Of a DNA stretch of 64,000 nt, positions 24,111-36,902 are shown in pieces. Position 1 is the first letter of the stretch. Every line of letters begins with the position of its first letter. This DNA is from Wolfiporia cocos (taxonomy: Eukaryota > Basidiomycota > Agaricomycetes > Polyporales > Phaeolaceae), in contig JACCLO010000002.1 of assembly GCA_029448655.1 (NCBI GenBank), positions 1,798,001 to 1,862,000 on the forward strand, written 5' to 3'. Below the pieces are notes generated by a model. That model worked only from the letters and a program-made list of their open reading frames with translations, was not told the origin of the DNA and did no database searches. The translations under genes were made by a program, and so were the position numbers.

Positions 24111-26215
24111 ATGTCGCTCTCTAATGAAACTACTGAACATCCCCCACCCTCAAAACTCCAACAGGATCTCACAGTCATTAGTTAGTCGACCGTGGACACG
24201 GACTATGGACACGAGCTCATACACCACCTTTTGCGTATGCTATAGATATTCGCAACGAAAACAATAACGACACTAACGAGCTAGTTCCTTTCAAGTCCCG
24301 TGCATCAGAGAAACCGTATAGCATCTATACATCTAATGAAAAATGGTTTATTGTCGCTGTCGCCTCATTCGCCGCCGTCTTCAGGTAGCCATCATGTCTC
24401 ACAAAGCATGAGCAGAACGTTGACAATTTCAATAGCCCGCTCACTGCAAACATCTATTTCCCTGCTATTCCAACAATAGCATCTGCGTTCCACAGATCAG
24501 TAGAAGACATTAATTTGACCGTCACTCTGTGTATGGTTGCACAAGGCATCTGTAAGCATTGAGATAGATTATTTTTGTGCGCGACTCGCTGATTTAAGAA
24601 AATCAGCTCCTATGTTCTGGGGTACGCTAGCAGATCGGTATGGGAGAAGACCCATGTTCCTCGGTTGTATGCTTGTTCTGGGTCTCACTTGCGTCGGCCT
24701 TGCCCTCACGCCCACTGATGCCTATTGGCTGCTCATGCTTCTACGATGCATTCAAGCCGCTGGATCTGCAAGTACTATAGCACTTGGTTCGCGATAATTA
24801 TTTGATGCACAATTCGGTATATTAACTCTGTCATCCCTAGGTGCCGGGGTGGTTGCTGATATTGCTGCCCCGCATGAACGGGGAATGTTCTTTGGCGTCT
24901 GGAATGCTGGACCCATGGTGAGCCCATATATTCTACCGATCTATTTTATCACCCATAACGTGATTCTTACTTAGGTCGGTCCTTGTATCGGTCCGGTTCT
25001 CGGAGGAATTCTGGCAGAAGGTCTGGGATGGAGGTAAGACCAGGCTACATTGTTTCACGAATGGTAATATACCAATGTCTGCTCAGGTCAATATTCTGGT
25101 TCCTAGTGATCGCCTCTGGGGCGTGTTTCCTTTTTATGCTCGCGTAAGTTATATCTCAATGCCCTATTAGTCTTTATGTGCTTACGCAATTGATGCAGTT
25201 TGATGCCGGAAACACTACGTGCAATGGTCGGCGATGGAAGTATCCCCCCGCCCCGCATTTACTACCCCTTGATTCCAGTCATTGGTCGCTCCCGCCAAAA
25301 GAGTGATTCAGAAGAACCGGTAGAACGACCACCTCGGCGTCCATTCAGAAACCCCCTCGTCCTCCTTCTTTACCCTGATATCACCTTACTCCTGTTCTTC
25401 AACGGCTCTGTATCCGCGGTCTTCTATGCAGTCACTGCAAGCATCTCCACGCTCTTCCAGACAACCTATCCATACCTCACAGAGATCGAAATCGGGCTAT
25501 GTTTCCTGGCCATCGGCGGTGGCATGCTTATTGGCGGTCTCGTCACTGGCCGTGTTCTCGACCACGAATATAGAAGGGTCAAGATGCAGATGATTGCGGC
25601 GCAGGAAGAACAGGTCGATCCTGAAAAGCGACTCAAGCCTGATGAGGTCACGAAGGAGGAACATTTCCCGATTGAAAGGGCGAGACTCAGACTAATGCCC
25701 TACTATTTCGGGGTTTTCGTGGTCACTTGTGTAGCGTACGGCTGGGTTCTGCATGCGAAGGTTAGCCTTGCAGGTCCCCTGATTCTGTCATTCGTTAGTA
25801 AGTGATTTTTACATTGCATGCGACGCAGCACTCAAGTAGTCACGTCATTTACATAGTTGGCTACGCCACAATCGCGGTCTTGAACGTGACGCAAACCTTT
25901 ATCGTCGACCTGGTCCCGGATCAGAGCTCGTCTGTGACAGCATGCGTACGTAGTCATTGAGCTGCGGCTGATGACAATTGTGCTAACCGGACGTTGTAGA
26001 ACAATCTCATCAGATGTACTTTTGGAGCATTATTCGTCTCCATCGTCGATCTCGTTCTAAATGCGATCGGAACCGGGTGGACCTACGTGCTTCTTCCAGG
26101 AGTTTGCGTCATCCTTTCGCCCATTATCCTGTTGGCATACGTTATGGGCCCTAAATGGCGCGCAAAGCGACGGGCTAAACGTCAGGCTCGCGAGGCCGCC
26201 GCCGCCGCATCGTGA
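24111..26215 (+). CDS. MFS transporter, DHA1-type, copy B (tandem paralogue)
   Basis: Exons 24111-24180, 24246-24384, 24436-24551, 24607-24786, 24841-24917, 24975-25033, 25087-25143, 25199-25797, 25857-25945 and 26000-26215 give 533 aa. All nine introns fall at the same codons and phases as in copy A, and internal exons 2-7 and 9 have exactly the same lengths. Motif A (GTLADRYGRRPM) and motif C (VGPCIGPVLGGIL) are intact, and so are the central charged loop and the GPKWRAKRRA C-terminus. The short N-termini differ most. This is a clear local duplication with both copies apparently functional. A Zn2Cys6 regulator lies convergently downstream. Confidence 0.92.
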
Positions 26216-26601
26216 CTTTAATCCATCTGCATCAAGGCTTGTTTGACCGTGCTTTACTCAAGGACAATCTGCCCAGGGTCTTGTGGCCATTTAGTTCATG
26301 CATATCTACCCCAGGGACATTCGCACTTGCAGTCATTTTAACCCCCATACAATTAGGCAAGTCATATACAGTAGTCTCTACCCGAGTTTTAGGGTACATA
26401 GTAATATGGAGTCCTTCGTTCAACACGTGGTGACAGGGTCCTTCGTTCAACATGGAGTACTCATTATCCTATCAATACATTGCTATATCTATAGCGGCCA
26501 GATGCGGGACGTATACAGTCGACATTAAGGGCGAGGATCACTCAACTAGCTAACAGGCATGTGATCGGAACATCGACGGGAAACCACTCCAGGCAGATCA
26601 A
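26216..26601. other. Intergenic between convergent genes, 386 bp
   Basis: 3' flank of transporter B and the zinc-cluster regulator. It contains a 15-bp direct repeat, GTCCTTCGTTCAACA, at about 26411 and 26439. No gene seen. Confidence 0.4.
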
Positions 26602-29600
26602 TTAGTGACGTTGGTCAGGAGGGGGAGGAGGGAATAGATTATTGGGGTCGAGTATGGGATAATGCACCCCCTGTACAAAATCCAGAGAGAGGTGCTGCTG
26701 ATTGAACGAAAATGTGGCCTCAGGTATCCCCGCACCGGCCGAGTGCATCACCTCGCTTGAAGGACTAATGGCAGGCACGCCCATAAGATCGCTGTGTAGG
26801 AGGCCCTCGTCAACATTCGTGCGTGGCCACCATTGGTATCCAGGGTAGTACGATGACGACGGATCCATCCCTGGAGTTCCGAGTCCCAATGGATGCAACA
26901 TCATACGCGTGGTGGGGTCATTGTTCAAAGCCTGTCCTGGAGGAGCCATCTCTGCGCCTGGATACGAGGGCCTATTCAGGGTTTCTCGATTAAGAATATC
27001 GGAGTTCCTCTCCGCGCCTAGAGCTTCCTCAACTGACCGTTTCTGACGTAGTTCTTGTTGGTTTTGCATAGTCAATGACAGTTGGTCCTTTCTGACATTT
27101 GCCCCATCCAGTAGCGTCCGGACGCGGGTCGCACTAGGCCAGATGTGCTGTGCAGCGATAATAAATCCTCGTTTCATACAGTAATCCAAGTATAACGTAC
27201 CGCCATGTGCTCCAGGGCTGTGATGCACTGTTCGAGTCCTATGGAAGCCTGAGGATTCTGAGGCCGCCTTGCCACTGCGTGCGTTTTATAAACAATGAGG
27301 CAACACAGAAAAAGTGCTAGACCTAACGTGTTATAACATGCATTATTCTGTGAAAAGGTGCTGTCAGTACATTTCCCGACATTCGCACGAAAACCACATG
27401 CCCTGCGCTTTGGAGATAAATTGACAGAAATGGCGGGCAGCGACTAAGGCCATATTTCTCATCGAATACCGTCACTAACCAGACGACGTAAGTCATGGGT
27501 TATACGCAATAAAGTTAATTGTGTCACCAATGGAACTGATATGTGCGGCGGCGCTCTGGCATATATCGAATGACTTCAGCGGAAGAGGATCGGCTTGCAA
27601 ATTCGTTTCTCCATGCTCCTCAGTACGCCTACATACTGTCAGCATGGTGATGTATACGGGGAGCAGCGTCCTTACCCGCTAGCATGAGGGATGCTAGCAT
27701 GAAGCGCGTCAGAACTGTGACTCTTCTGATGAGAAATCACCTACAATGCCCTATGTAACAATAGCACCGCAGCACAATATTCGATGTGCAGCACCAAAAT
27801 GTGCGGTAGAGGAGTAACTATTGAACTTGTCGTGGAGTAGCGCAGTTGATCGGGAAGGTTGATGAGCCAGCTGTGGAGCCGCTGCTCTAGCTGTTGTAGA
27901 AGGGTCCGCCGGGGCGTCCCAGAATGCGACTGTACAGGATAGATTTGGTCCATAATATCAGTAATAATGACCGCTGCCCTCAAAAGACATGTCAGCTCTG
28001 CGGGGCTATAGATTGTAGAACAGATTTACATAGTTCGCACTGCGCGCGATAGCAGGTCATAATCAATGAAGGCATCGGGGTAAAATCTGGACCGAGAGCG
28101 TTAGGTGGGAATGGCTGCCAGTTTTCATATTCGTCCTGTCAATAGTCGTAAAATTGCATAATAATCTCAACTAAACCCCACACCTCAATGATTTCTGGCT
28201 TGAGAGTAGTGTAGTCGTTGGCCCGGAATGTGATAGGCCTGCCTGAAAGGGCAGACTTTTGAGATAGCGATCGAAGTCATATACACACATGGTCATACCC
28301 ATCCACATCGCTGATAGTCTATAGTGACAATTAGCAGGTGTCTTCGCTTTTATGGAAATCACGCACTTGTCTGTGATGCAACATGACCACCATATCTGCT
28401 TTCTGATTTGTTTCTCAACGGAACTGAAGAGCTCCTGTCCGCCGGTCGTCCAATTGTCGGCGTTACGATTTAGTCCCAGATCTATTGCCTATTAGATATA
28501 GAATTAGGATAATGATCACAACAGATTACTATCTGCCTTGTACCATTCGCAAGGCCATACCTAGCCATCCAATATCAGTATTTAACATCGCAGCTATGAA
28601 TTTGCTCAGTACCCACCACTATACAACCAACCTTGCTCCATTGAACCTGGGAAGCTTACATGAGTCCCCGTGATGACTGTGCAACATTTGGCTCGGCTCA
28701 CCGATACCAAACTCGCGGATGCCAAGCAGTAGTATTGCTTGCACTGTTGATGGTCGACTAAACTGATAGATCTTGTCTGATTAACGATGCGAATTAGTAT
28801 TGAGTCGAAATATGCGCACATGGCTAGGTTTCCGACAGGATAAGCGTGTACTCACTCAAGATTGTCCGTGCGCCTACGGCATATTGCACCCCCTCATCAA
28901 ACATCTGTCTGGCTCCTTGACTCTCGCCGTCCCAGTATCGAGCCGCAAGGGCGAACATGGATAGTAGAAGAAGATCGTTGACTGTCTGGAGGGGCATACG
29001 CTCTGGCGCCGACTGCGAGCCAGAATAAATGCGCGGATCCATTCTGTGTACACATAATCAGTGTCGCCTTGTGATAGCTTAGTGGTGTCGATTATTATAC
29101 CTGTGTCGTCTATGGATATGTTCGTCAGTACACTCGGGTCAAGATTAACGTTCAAGCTTACAAAGGAAAGTTCTCTAGGAAATGTTGCTTGTGTATAACT
29201 GGGAAGAAGGGGTGAACGTAGGTGAAATAGAGTGATACGAGGTGATTCTGAACGTCTATAGGAGGGAGGGGCATGTCCGCTTGGTCTTCTGCGGCCAGAT
29301 TCAAGTCATCAGATTGCGCCTCTTGCTTCAATCGTGGAAATTTCCTATTTGCTCACAATGTCAGTTATGCAGGAACCGCCAACTATGAAAGAAACCGAAC
29401 CAGATGCCGTCGGTATTAGCGACACCCTCCTCACACTCACTGCGTGCCAGAAGGGGTAGTCCAGACGCATGTCCGTGATAGCGAATCTAGGATATCGATA
29501 GTTGAGGGGTATCCACATCTATACGTGGAATTGACTGTACCTCCTTGTGATCGTCGAGTGCCAGGTGACCAAAAGAATCCACTGCATCGTCCACCTCATC

Positions 29601-30633
29601 CATGTTGGAATCTGAGCAACCTCCTCAATTTCATGCGGTGTTGACTACAGAGTATCACCTACACGAACCATCTGATGCCGCGTGATGACCGCTCCAATGT
29701 CCCTGCATCATAGCATTCCCAGGTACGAAGGTGCCTTCGAGACGTCGTCGCCGTCTCGCTGGCTCTGGTTGCTGTTGTCCCGGGAATGACGAGGACGAAT
29801 GCGATCCAGGGCTGACGGTCGCAGCAGCAGTAGGAGGTGATACGGGATAATCATGGGCTGGTTGTCCAGAGAGGCGACTGATCAGCTGCTCTTGCCACTC
29901 TCTCGTTGGTGTAGCGAGTATGTTTGAGTCTGTGTATGCTCTGAGATAAGAACAATATCAAGACTTCGGTATGCCTAATGTCACCTTCTATTGACACAAT
30001 CTCCCGCGTCATCCTAGACTGCCTTCTTACGCGTCGGTCGTCTCGAGACGCGCCGGGCGAGCCCATGATAGTTGCGTAAAAACTCTCGCTTGTCGAGGCT
30101 TGTGGCTGACGCAACCGGCCGCTTGGGCCATACGGGCCCGAGTCCACTCTATCAAGTATGGCACGAGCAAAGGCGTCACCACGTAGCTCTTGAACAATGC
30201 CTTGTGCTTGCGAGGCAGCTATAATTGACGCGAGGATACACTCGACTTGATGCCATCGTTGCTCAATAGCGTGAATGTAGCCTTTGGGTGGCCCACGCTT
30301 GAAGCTCGGACCTCAATGAGCATTAATACGTGCGCGGTACGGCAACAACGCTTGATGCCGCTTACCTTGGAATGTACAGGGCGCACCAGCCGCAGCACAG
30401 TTTTTACATCTATCACTCGAGGTCGGCTCACATTTGCTCTTCAATTTTCGACATCTGTCACAAGCTTATCGAGCATGGATGAGTAAGAATTGTTGTGTAT
30501 TTCTCCGCCATTGTAGCATACCTCTTGAGCCACGCTTGATGCCTTTCAGAGTGGATGGACCAGGATCAGGGTCGTCGTCGCTGGTGTTCATCGGGAACTG
30601 TGCAGGATTGTACGAGTAGCCGCTAAGAGACAT
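26602..30633 (-). CDS. Zn2Cys6 transcription factor with fungal-specific TF domain, 23 exons, 942 aa
   Basis: Exons (5' to 3'): 30633-30522, 30464-30366, 30311-29985, 29929-29669, 29611-29541, 29486-29441, 29351-29162, 29109-29101, 29043-28856, 28776-28708, 28646-28617, 28560-28544, 28488-28367, 28318-28299, 28242-28184, 28135-28041, 28005-27745, 27714-27676, 27628-27528, 27474-27402, 27347-27328, 27274-27201 and 27147-26602. A complete Gal4-type cluster is at C39, C42, C49, C57, C60 and C67, followed by a basic SFKRGPPKGYIHAIEQR linker typical of the NirA/XlnR-like group. The fungal_trans domain spans ~290-600 (VSLYFTYVHPFFPVIHKQHF, LLLLSMFALAARYWDGE). The Gln/Pro-rich tail may activate transcription. 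Odd points: a 9-nt exon, two introns of only 30 and 35 nt (27715-27744, 28006-28040) and a GC-AG intron (27348-27401). Targets are unknown; the neighbouring transporters are candidates. Confidence 0.85.
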
Positions 30634-31005
30634 ATGGACCCTGGAGTGTGAACGGCAGGAAGGAAGGAGAGTAAACATGAGCAGCAGGAGATGGCTCAGC
30701 TGCTATATGACATCAGTGGAGACCCAGTGCTACCATTCCCAGGCTCTCCTTCCTAGCTCTCCACCTGCCACCATGGGCAGACTCTCAGATATCCCTAGAA
30801 GGGCCTCGGTGTCCTGCTTTGTATATAGCGGTTGGCTAGCCTGGGCCTGGTGCGAGATGTACTTCCTCGGCAACGCGTCTACCCGACGCGCAGCTTGACG
30901 TATGGTCACGTGACGGCGTTTTGTTTTGTGGCGCGGGCCACTGCGACGCGACGCGTTTCAACTTCTCGGTGTCCGTCTAGACCGCGAAGGGGGGATGCAG
31001 GAATC
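30634..31005. promoter_or_regulatory. Divergent promoter of the zinc-cluster regulator and REV7
   Basis: This 372-bp region contains two ACGCGT motifs (30873-30878 and 30951-30956) and a perfect 10-bp palindrome GTCACGTGAC (30905-30914). ACGCGT is the MluI cell-cycle box used by MBF-type factors at G1/S in yeasts, which would suit REV7. CACGTG is the core of bHLH sites. Function is inferred from motif and position only. Confidence 0.45.
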
Positions 31006-32118
31006 ATGACGCAAAATGAACCTTTGACATTCAACCGCAAGTAGCACCAACGAACTCCTCGTATATATGCTGACTTTTGAACAACTGTAGAGACCGTACA
31101 AGGCATCGCTGAATTTAGTGAGCACCTTCAAACCAAACCTTGTTACTCAGACCCCTGACTTCTGACAGTCGAAGTGGCCATTCACACCATCCTATATGTA
31201 CGACAGATATACCCTGTGGATTTGTTTGTGCGCCGCAAGAAGTACAATACCCCTGTCTTCCAGTCCCGACATCCTGCTCTTAATGAGTACATCTCTGGAG
31301 CTGTCGGTGCGCTAGCGGAGGAATTGGCTACGGTGAGTGTTCATCGAAACAAAACTTCAGAACGTTTACCGAGTGTGTAGGGAAGTGTCGATAAGATTGC
31401 CGTAGTTGTGAAGAATCAAGACGATGTGGCATTGGAACGCTTCATATTCGCTGTGCAGAATATGATAAACGTTGACCCCTACAATAAGGATATCAGGTAG
31501 GCAGGTATTTCGTATATATACCTACTTGTCCGCCTATGACGACTGCTGTCTCTATAGTGTGGAAGGCGCTATAGCGCCATCCTCTTTGGGCCAATATCTC
31601 CGCTCGTTCCTTGTCAAGCTGAACATGATAGAGGCGCAGCTAGGCCAGTTAGACTCTTGTGGTGCGTTTCCTCGACTCTCTCACGCCCACAGGTACCATT
31701 CGAATTCAATCCACTTTCCCCAGGCGAGCTTTCCTTTGCAATCGTGCTTGAATTACATGACAACAAGGCGCCGGTCACCTCTTACGGCGAGGTCATCTAT
31801 AAATTGCTTCGCGCGTCGTCATCAGCCTTCTGACTAACCTCCTGCTTGGTAACAGGATCGGGACCCCCCACCTTGGGTCCCAGCTCTGACGCCACATACC
31901 ACCGCAGGGGCAGCCGACACCGCAGAGTTGCATATGGTGCGCGCAGTGGACACAGGTATCATCAACGTAAGCTCTCTTCGCTGTATTGGACAGCCTGGGG
32001 AAGGCGCTGACGGCAAACCATACCATTGTTGCAGTTGTCTTTGGCAGTGCAAGAGTCGGCAGATAAGTTGAAACTAGGCAGAGAGGATCCGAAGGGCAAA
32101 GGGCGCGTGTCATCGTAG
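31006..32118 (+). CDS. REV7: REV7/MAD2L2, HORMA subunit of DNA polymerase zeta
   Basis: Accessory subunit of translesion polymerase zeta, a HORMA-domain partner of Rev3. Exons 31006-31036, 31091-31117, 31169-31332, 31381-31496, 31558-31658, 31724-31791, 31856-31966 and 32035-32118 give 233 aa. The start reads [20 protein letters not shown], then [20 protein letters not shown], the Rev7 version of the HORMA opening (QIYP rather than the Mad2 sequence). [15 protein letters not shown] and the C-terminal seat-belt region follow. The first intron has a GC donor (GCAAGT at 31037); it alone restores the conserved FNQTV junction. Length is normal for the family. Confidence 0.93.
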
Positions 32119-32409
32119 ACCTTTTCCGACTATCTGGCTCGCAGAGCTACAATCTGTTAACCCCTTCAGCAATTTCATAGTCCAGCCCCGCGCCGGCCAC
32201 AGCGTATGTGGCAAGGCTCATGACAAGTGGCTTCTCTCTAGCGTTCCTGTGGCAGACAATGTCGCCTTATGAATTACATCAGATATTCTCCGGGATCAGC
32301 CTAGCGGCGCGGGGACACGTCTGACACACCACAAAATTCCAATCAAAGCGCGTTTGTCCGGTACAGAGCTGCAGATTAATGTACACAAGAAAGCAAAATT
32401 CATTTCAGA

Positions 32410-34255
32410 TCAAACGTCCACCCGTATACGTTGGATGATTGGTATAATCCGCTCCCATTCCTCCATGGCCTGAGCGATTGCTAGCATCGTCGTCACTTCC
32501 GATTATAGTTTTACAATACTCACCGACTTGTAGAACTCAATCTGCCCGTCCGCTAGATTCCCGAACATCTCCTTCATCTCGGCCTCCTTTGCGTATTGGA
32601 AGATGGTCTGCTCCCGGAGCACTTCTTCGCTGAATGCGTCAGATGTCTCGTGGGCTGTTTGCACAGCGTCTTGGAGCTACGCCACCGATATGTCCCTGTC
32701 AGCTGCGCAGTGACGATGAGGGCACACCCACCTCCTTGATCTTGACGTCCAATTTGCGCATCTTCTCGACCCGGCTTCGATCATCGTCCGTGCCACGCAG
32801 AGCATCTACCCGATCCCTAATGTAGGCGCCCAACCCTAGGCCGGTGCTTCCTGCGTGTCCGCTGATGACGGCAGCGAGTCTATCCCGCTCAGCCGTTACA
32901 CCTGAGAGGTAGTCCGAGAGCTCCTCGAAGTCCATCTGTTTCTGGTCGCGAAGCTTGAGTACTGCCCGGTTTGCGTGAGAGTATGCGAGTAGTGAATGGA
33001 GATGGATTAGGAAGGGATCTGTTGTGGTATGGGTCTAGAAATGTAGTATATATATCAGTACGCTAGGCCGTTATTGCGAATTAATATACACGAACCACAT
33101 GCCGCAGATGGGCGGAAAACTCAAGGAGGGTGTTTGAGAAATGGTTCAGCGGATCTGTAATGCCCGACTCGAGGAAACCAAGTCCTTGTACGGCGACAGC
33201 GAGGTCGTGATAGTCTCCAGTGAGATCTTCTCCCGGTTCAGACCCGCCGTCTCTTTCAGCCTCAGACATTCGCACACAGTAGACCCAGGTGGGTACAGGG
33301 TGAACAAGTGGACTTACCGTTGGTTCTGTTGCGCACGCGGTTCCAAATACGCTCAGAGTGCGCGATGCCTTCTTCAGACTTGTCGACAGACTCGCGCATC
33401 ACCAGAAAACGCTCATCAGGCTTGCGGACGCGCGAGAAGGCGTTGAGAAGCGTGTCGGAGATGCTGTCAATTACCCCCGTTGAGGACTCCGGACCAGGAG
33501 GATGCGCGACGTGTTGGTGCATTATGACATGCTGCAGATACGTCAGCGAGGTGCGAAAAGTGTGAGTATGCACGCACCCATTCTGTCGACTCAAAGAATG
33601 CGCGGAGCAGCGTACTCCTCTGAAGAGTGGGATGGCGTGCTAAACGCTGCAAGAACCGGTGTAGGCTATGAACCAAGCTCAGGTTATCCGACAAGAGTCG
33701 AAAATTATGGCTTACTCTAGACGACGACGCTCCATGAATTCGAGACTAAACCTGTCACCCGTTACATACTCTGCGACCACGATTGAGACATAGTTTGGGT
33801 TTATTGAGATATCACCTACCAAGCCTATGCTTGTCGGGCAGTGGTGGGACTACGCATGCCGGGAAGTCCCTTGCTAAATGATCATGCAGGAACACGAAGT
33901 CCTGGAATCGCCTGCGCGACGAGGGGTTTGGAGTAGAGAATATAGATAGATTGGTCTAAATTATCTGCTAAGGGGCCGATTAGAGACACGCCGAGGCACT
34001 ACGCACCTTTGCAGAGACCAAGTAAGAGACGTATGCATCCTTGGTCTCGGCCAGTTCCTTGACAGGGTCCTTCACACTTGTTATGAGGTATCCCTCCCAT
34101 TTCGGATCATGTGGGCCCCGACCTTCGTCGCTCTCGGAGGTGTTCTGGCGGTATCCCGGACCTGAATGCCCTGAGGTGACGCCGGCGTCGTGGGACGGAG
34201 CCGACGGAGACTCCCAAGTCACACTGTCGAAGACATCCTCGTCATCTCCGAGCAT
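32410..34255 (-). CDS. SNX4: Sorting nexin Snx4/Atg24 (PX-BAR)
   Basis: Endosomal retrieval and selective-autophagy sorting nexin. Exons 34255-34007, 33955-33820, 33770-33716, 33665-33578, 33531-33318, 33250-33096, 33034-32732, 32676-32524 and 32469-32410 give 470 aa. An acidic, Ser-rich N-terminus is followed by a PX domain (~45-180) with the phosphoinositide-contacting RRRFQDFVFLHDHL block and the PPLPDKHRL proline loop. The rest is a helical BAR region containing SISDTLLNAFSRVRKPDERF. Introns are 46-67 nt. It shares a 171-bp divergent promoter with the PTM1-like gene and converges with REV7. Confidence 0.93.
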
Positions 34256-34426
34256 GAGGACAATGTTCTTGAGAGTGCTGGTTGCTAGAATGTAGTTAAG
34301 AATCACAGGCGCGACGCGATGGCCTGGTGAATTGCGCAGTCAAGGGCAGGGCTGTTGGAGTTCAAGAGAGAGACGGAGCCGGACAACAGCCGTCAACACA
34401 TCCTTGTAATCACGCTCCCTCCGAAC

Positions 34427-36807
34427 ATGCTGCACGGTCACTGGCTATGGCTATCTCTCTCTTCGTTATTCCTTCTCCTTTTATCTGTGACTGCCTACGA
34501 GGTCCCAGTGACCGACGAGGAATATGACAGGCAAATTTGCTCAGGAATGTGGGCGGACCAGAAGACATACATCAATGGTATGCAGCCATGCGGGCTCGAC
34601 ACCGCATTCGCGCTGAGAGGCTCCCAGTAACATTCGATAGTACATCGAGAGGTCAGGTAGCAATGGTAATATATGAGTGGGGAGACATGGAGTATCTTGG
34701 GAAGGCCACCGTCACCGCAGATGATCTGCCTGTGAGTGCAGAGCATTCATGTACCCGCATTCGTTGAAGCAGGCATAGCAGAAGACATACGTCTGCACCT
34801 CTGACGCAGTCAAGAATGGTTACTGCGAGAACTCGGAACTCGGCCGGTTCATCGTCGACTTGCCCTCGGGAAAGTCAATAAACGAAACGAGCTTCTGGTC
34901 TGCGAGAGTGAGCTTGTCGCCGAGCGAAACGACCTCTGCCCTGGCACCCGCGTCGGACGTCGAATCCAGTGGATTCTGGGACAATCCTGAAGGCAACCCT
35001 ACACCACCGGACAGTGAACACACGACTCCTTGGCGACGAGACAGTGCATGGCTGGATAGACGTCAGGCACTGAACCCCAGCCCTTCCGGCATCTTGACAT
35101 ACTCGCAGCCAATTCAGTATAAAGTGCGCAAGACGGGATACTACTGTGTTGGTGGGTGCATGTTATGCCACGCCACGCAAACGAATGTTCATAGTGCCAC
35201 AGCCATCGTGCCTGTCACTGTTTTGCAGAATTCTGCCCGACAAGCTAACGCTGACGTTCCCTACCACCCGACCTACAAGGGCACCGTTTTCTTCCGTAAC
35301 ACCTTTGATGGCAAACTGCCTGCTACTGACTATCCTAAAGTCAACGTAAGCATGTTCAGCAGTCTCAATTAGCCTCTGCCCCTCATACGTTGCGGTGAAG
35401 TTCTACTTCGCAATGTTCTTAGTTTACACTGCAGTAGCTTGTGGCTGGGCATGGCTCTGCTACCGAAACTTGCAGGATCTTCTTCCAATACAGGTACGTG
35501 AGAAGGCCCGCGTGGTTGTTGATTGCTTATCGCTGGATTCCAGTACTATCTGTCCAGTCTACTGGGCTTCCTCATTATAGAGATGGTCGCAAATTGGGGC
35601 AAGTCCGCTCTAGAATACAAGTTCTTGCAGCTCACTAAAACATTATCCCACAGCATATTATCGATACTTGAACGCGCATGGTCGTGGCACTCCATCGACT
35701 GTGTTCCTTATTGTTGGTAAGCATCGCAGTTTGATGTATGGTCTCTCCAGGCGTCTCATGCGCGCTCCAGTCGCCATCCTTGATGCTGGCCGCAATGCTT
35801 TGTCGTTCTTCCTGCTGCTAGTCGTATCTCTTGGTCTCAGCGTGGTTCGCGAAACGCTCGGCAAGACGATGATCAAGTGTCAAGCGCTTGCCGTTGCTCA
35901 TTTCATTTTCGGAGGTATGGTTCAGTTTCAATCTGCTGCGCAGGTACTCAAAGGACCGTTCATTTGATAGTCCTATATGCGGTCGGGATTGTGGAACTGG
36001 AACTTGAATCTACCTCTGCTCTCGTTTTACTTCTCTTTGTAATCCCATTGGCGTTCACCTTGAGTGCCTTCCTGCTGTGGATTCTCTACGCCCTCAATGG
36101 TACGTTATGTAGTAGTACCGCCTTCATCCTCTTGCTGAAGTCCTATCAGCTACTATCACCCAACTCGCTGTGCGCAAGCAGAATTATAAGCTCTCCATGT
36201 TCAGATGGCTTCACCGCATCCTGCTGATGACTATCGTCGTCATTGCATTATTCTTCGTCGTCTCGTCTCTCACATTCTCAGGACGCTTAGCAGAAGGTAA
36301 CAAACAGTTAACTCGGAGTCGTCAAAGGCTGACGAAAGGTTACAGACTATGGCGCTAAGTCCTGGAGAGTGCAGTGGTGGCTCCTTGACGGCTGGCTTGC
36401 GCTACTCTATCTCGTTGACTTCGTGGCTATTGCTTACTTGTGGCGGCCGTCGCCAAACAACAGAAGATACGTTTCTCTTATCAATTGTTTTGAACATTAA
36501 GAGCTGACCTCAGATGATATCTACGCTCGCAATGTTCGACGAGCTTGCACAGGATCCAGCAGATGCCGAGGATTACGATCTAGAGGCATTCGAGCGACAT
36601 GAGAACGGACGAGACGCCGACGATGATGCAGCGACGCTTGTCGGCAATCGTGGGCCTGGGTCGATCGCCGAGGACGCTGTGGTCTTTGACATCGGCGATG
36701 AAGATGGCGATGATGACGAACCCAGCAGTGCCAAAAAGCGCCTTTCAAACCGGGATCGCGAAGACGGTGAAGCACATGAGCGGGAAGGACTCATGAAGGA
36801 CGATTAG
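34427..36807 (+). CDS. PTM1: Ptm1/GPR107-like Lu7TM membrane protein
   Basis: Golgi/endosomal seven-helix protein of the lung-7TM (GPR107/TMEM87/Ptm1) family, proposed to act in membrane trafficking. Exons 34427-34577, 34628-34731, 34782-35151, 35203-35345, 35401-35493, 35544-35598, 35654-35716, 35771-35914, 35971-36099, 36150-36296, 36346-36470 and 36514-36807 give 605 aa. It has a signal peptide (LWLSLSSLFLLLLSVTAYE), a luminal domain to about residue 265, then seven hydrophobic segments including WAYYRYLNAHGRGTPST and LLLVVSLGLSVVRETLGK. An acidic cytosolic tail ends EREGLMKDD. The intron at 35599-35653 has a GC donor (GCAAGT), needed to recover the WAYYRYLNAHG block. An upstream in-frame TTG was not used as start. 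Confidence 0.92.
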
Positions 36808-36902
36808 GTACAAGCTTGAAAGTTCATTACATTACTTCACAGCATCTGTAGTAGTATACATGCAAGATATCTCTAGCTTCGCCGATTGAGCGTCCGTGAA
36901 AC

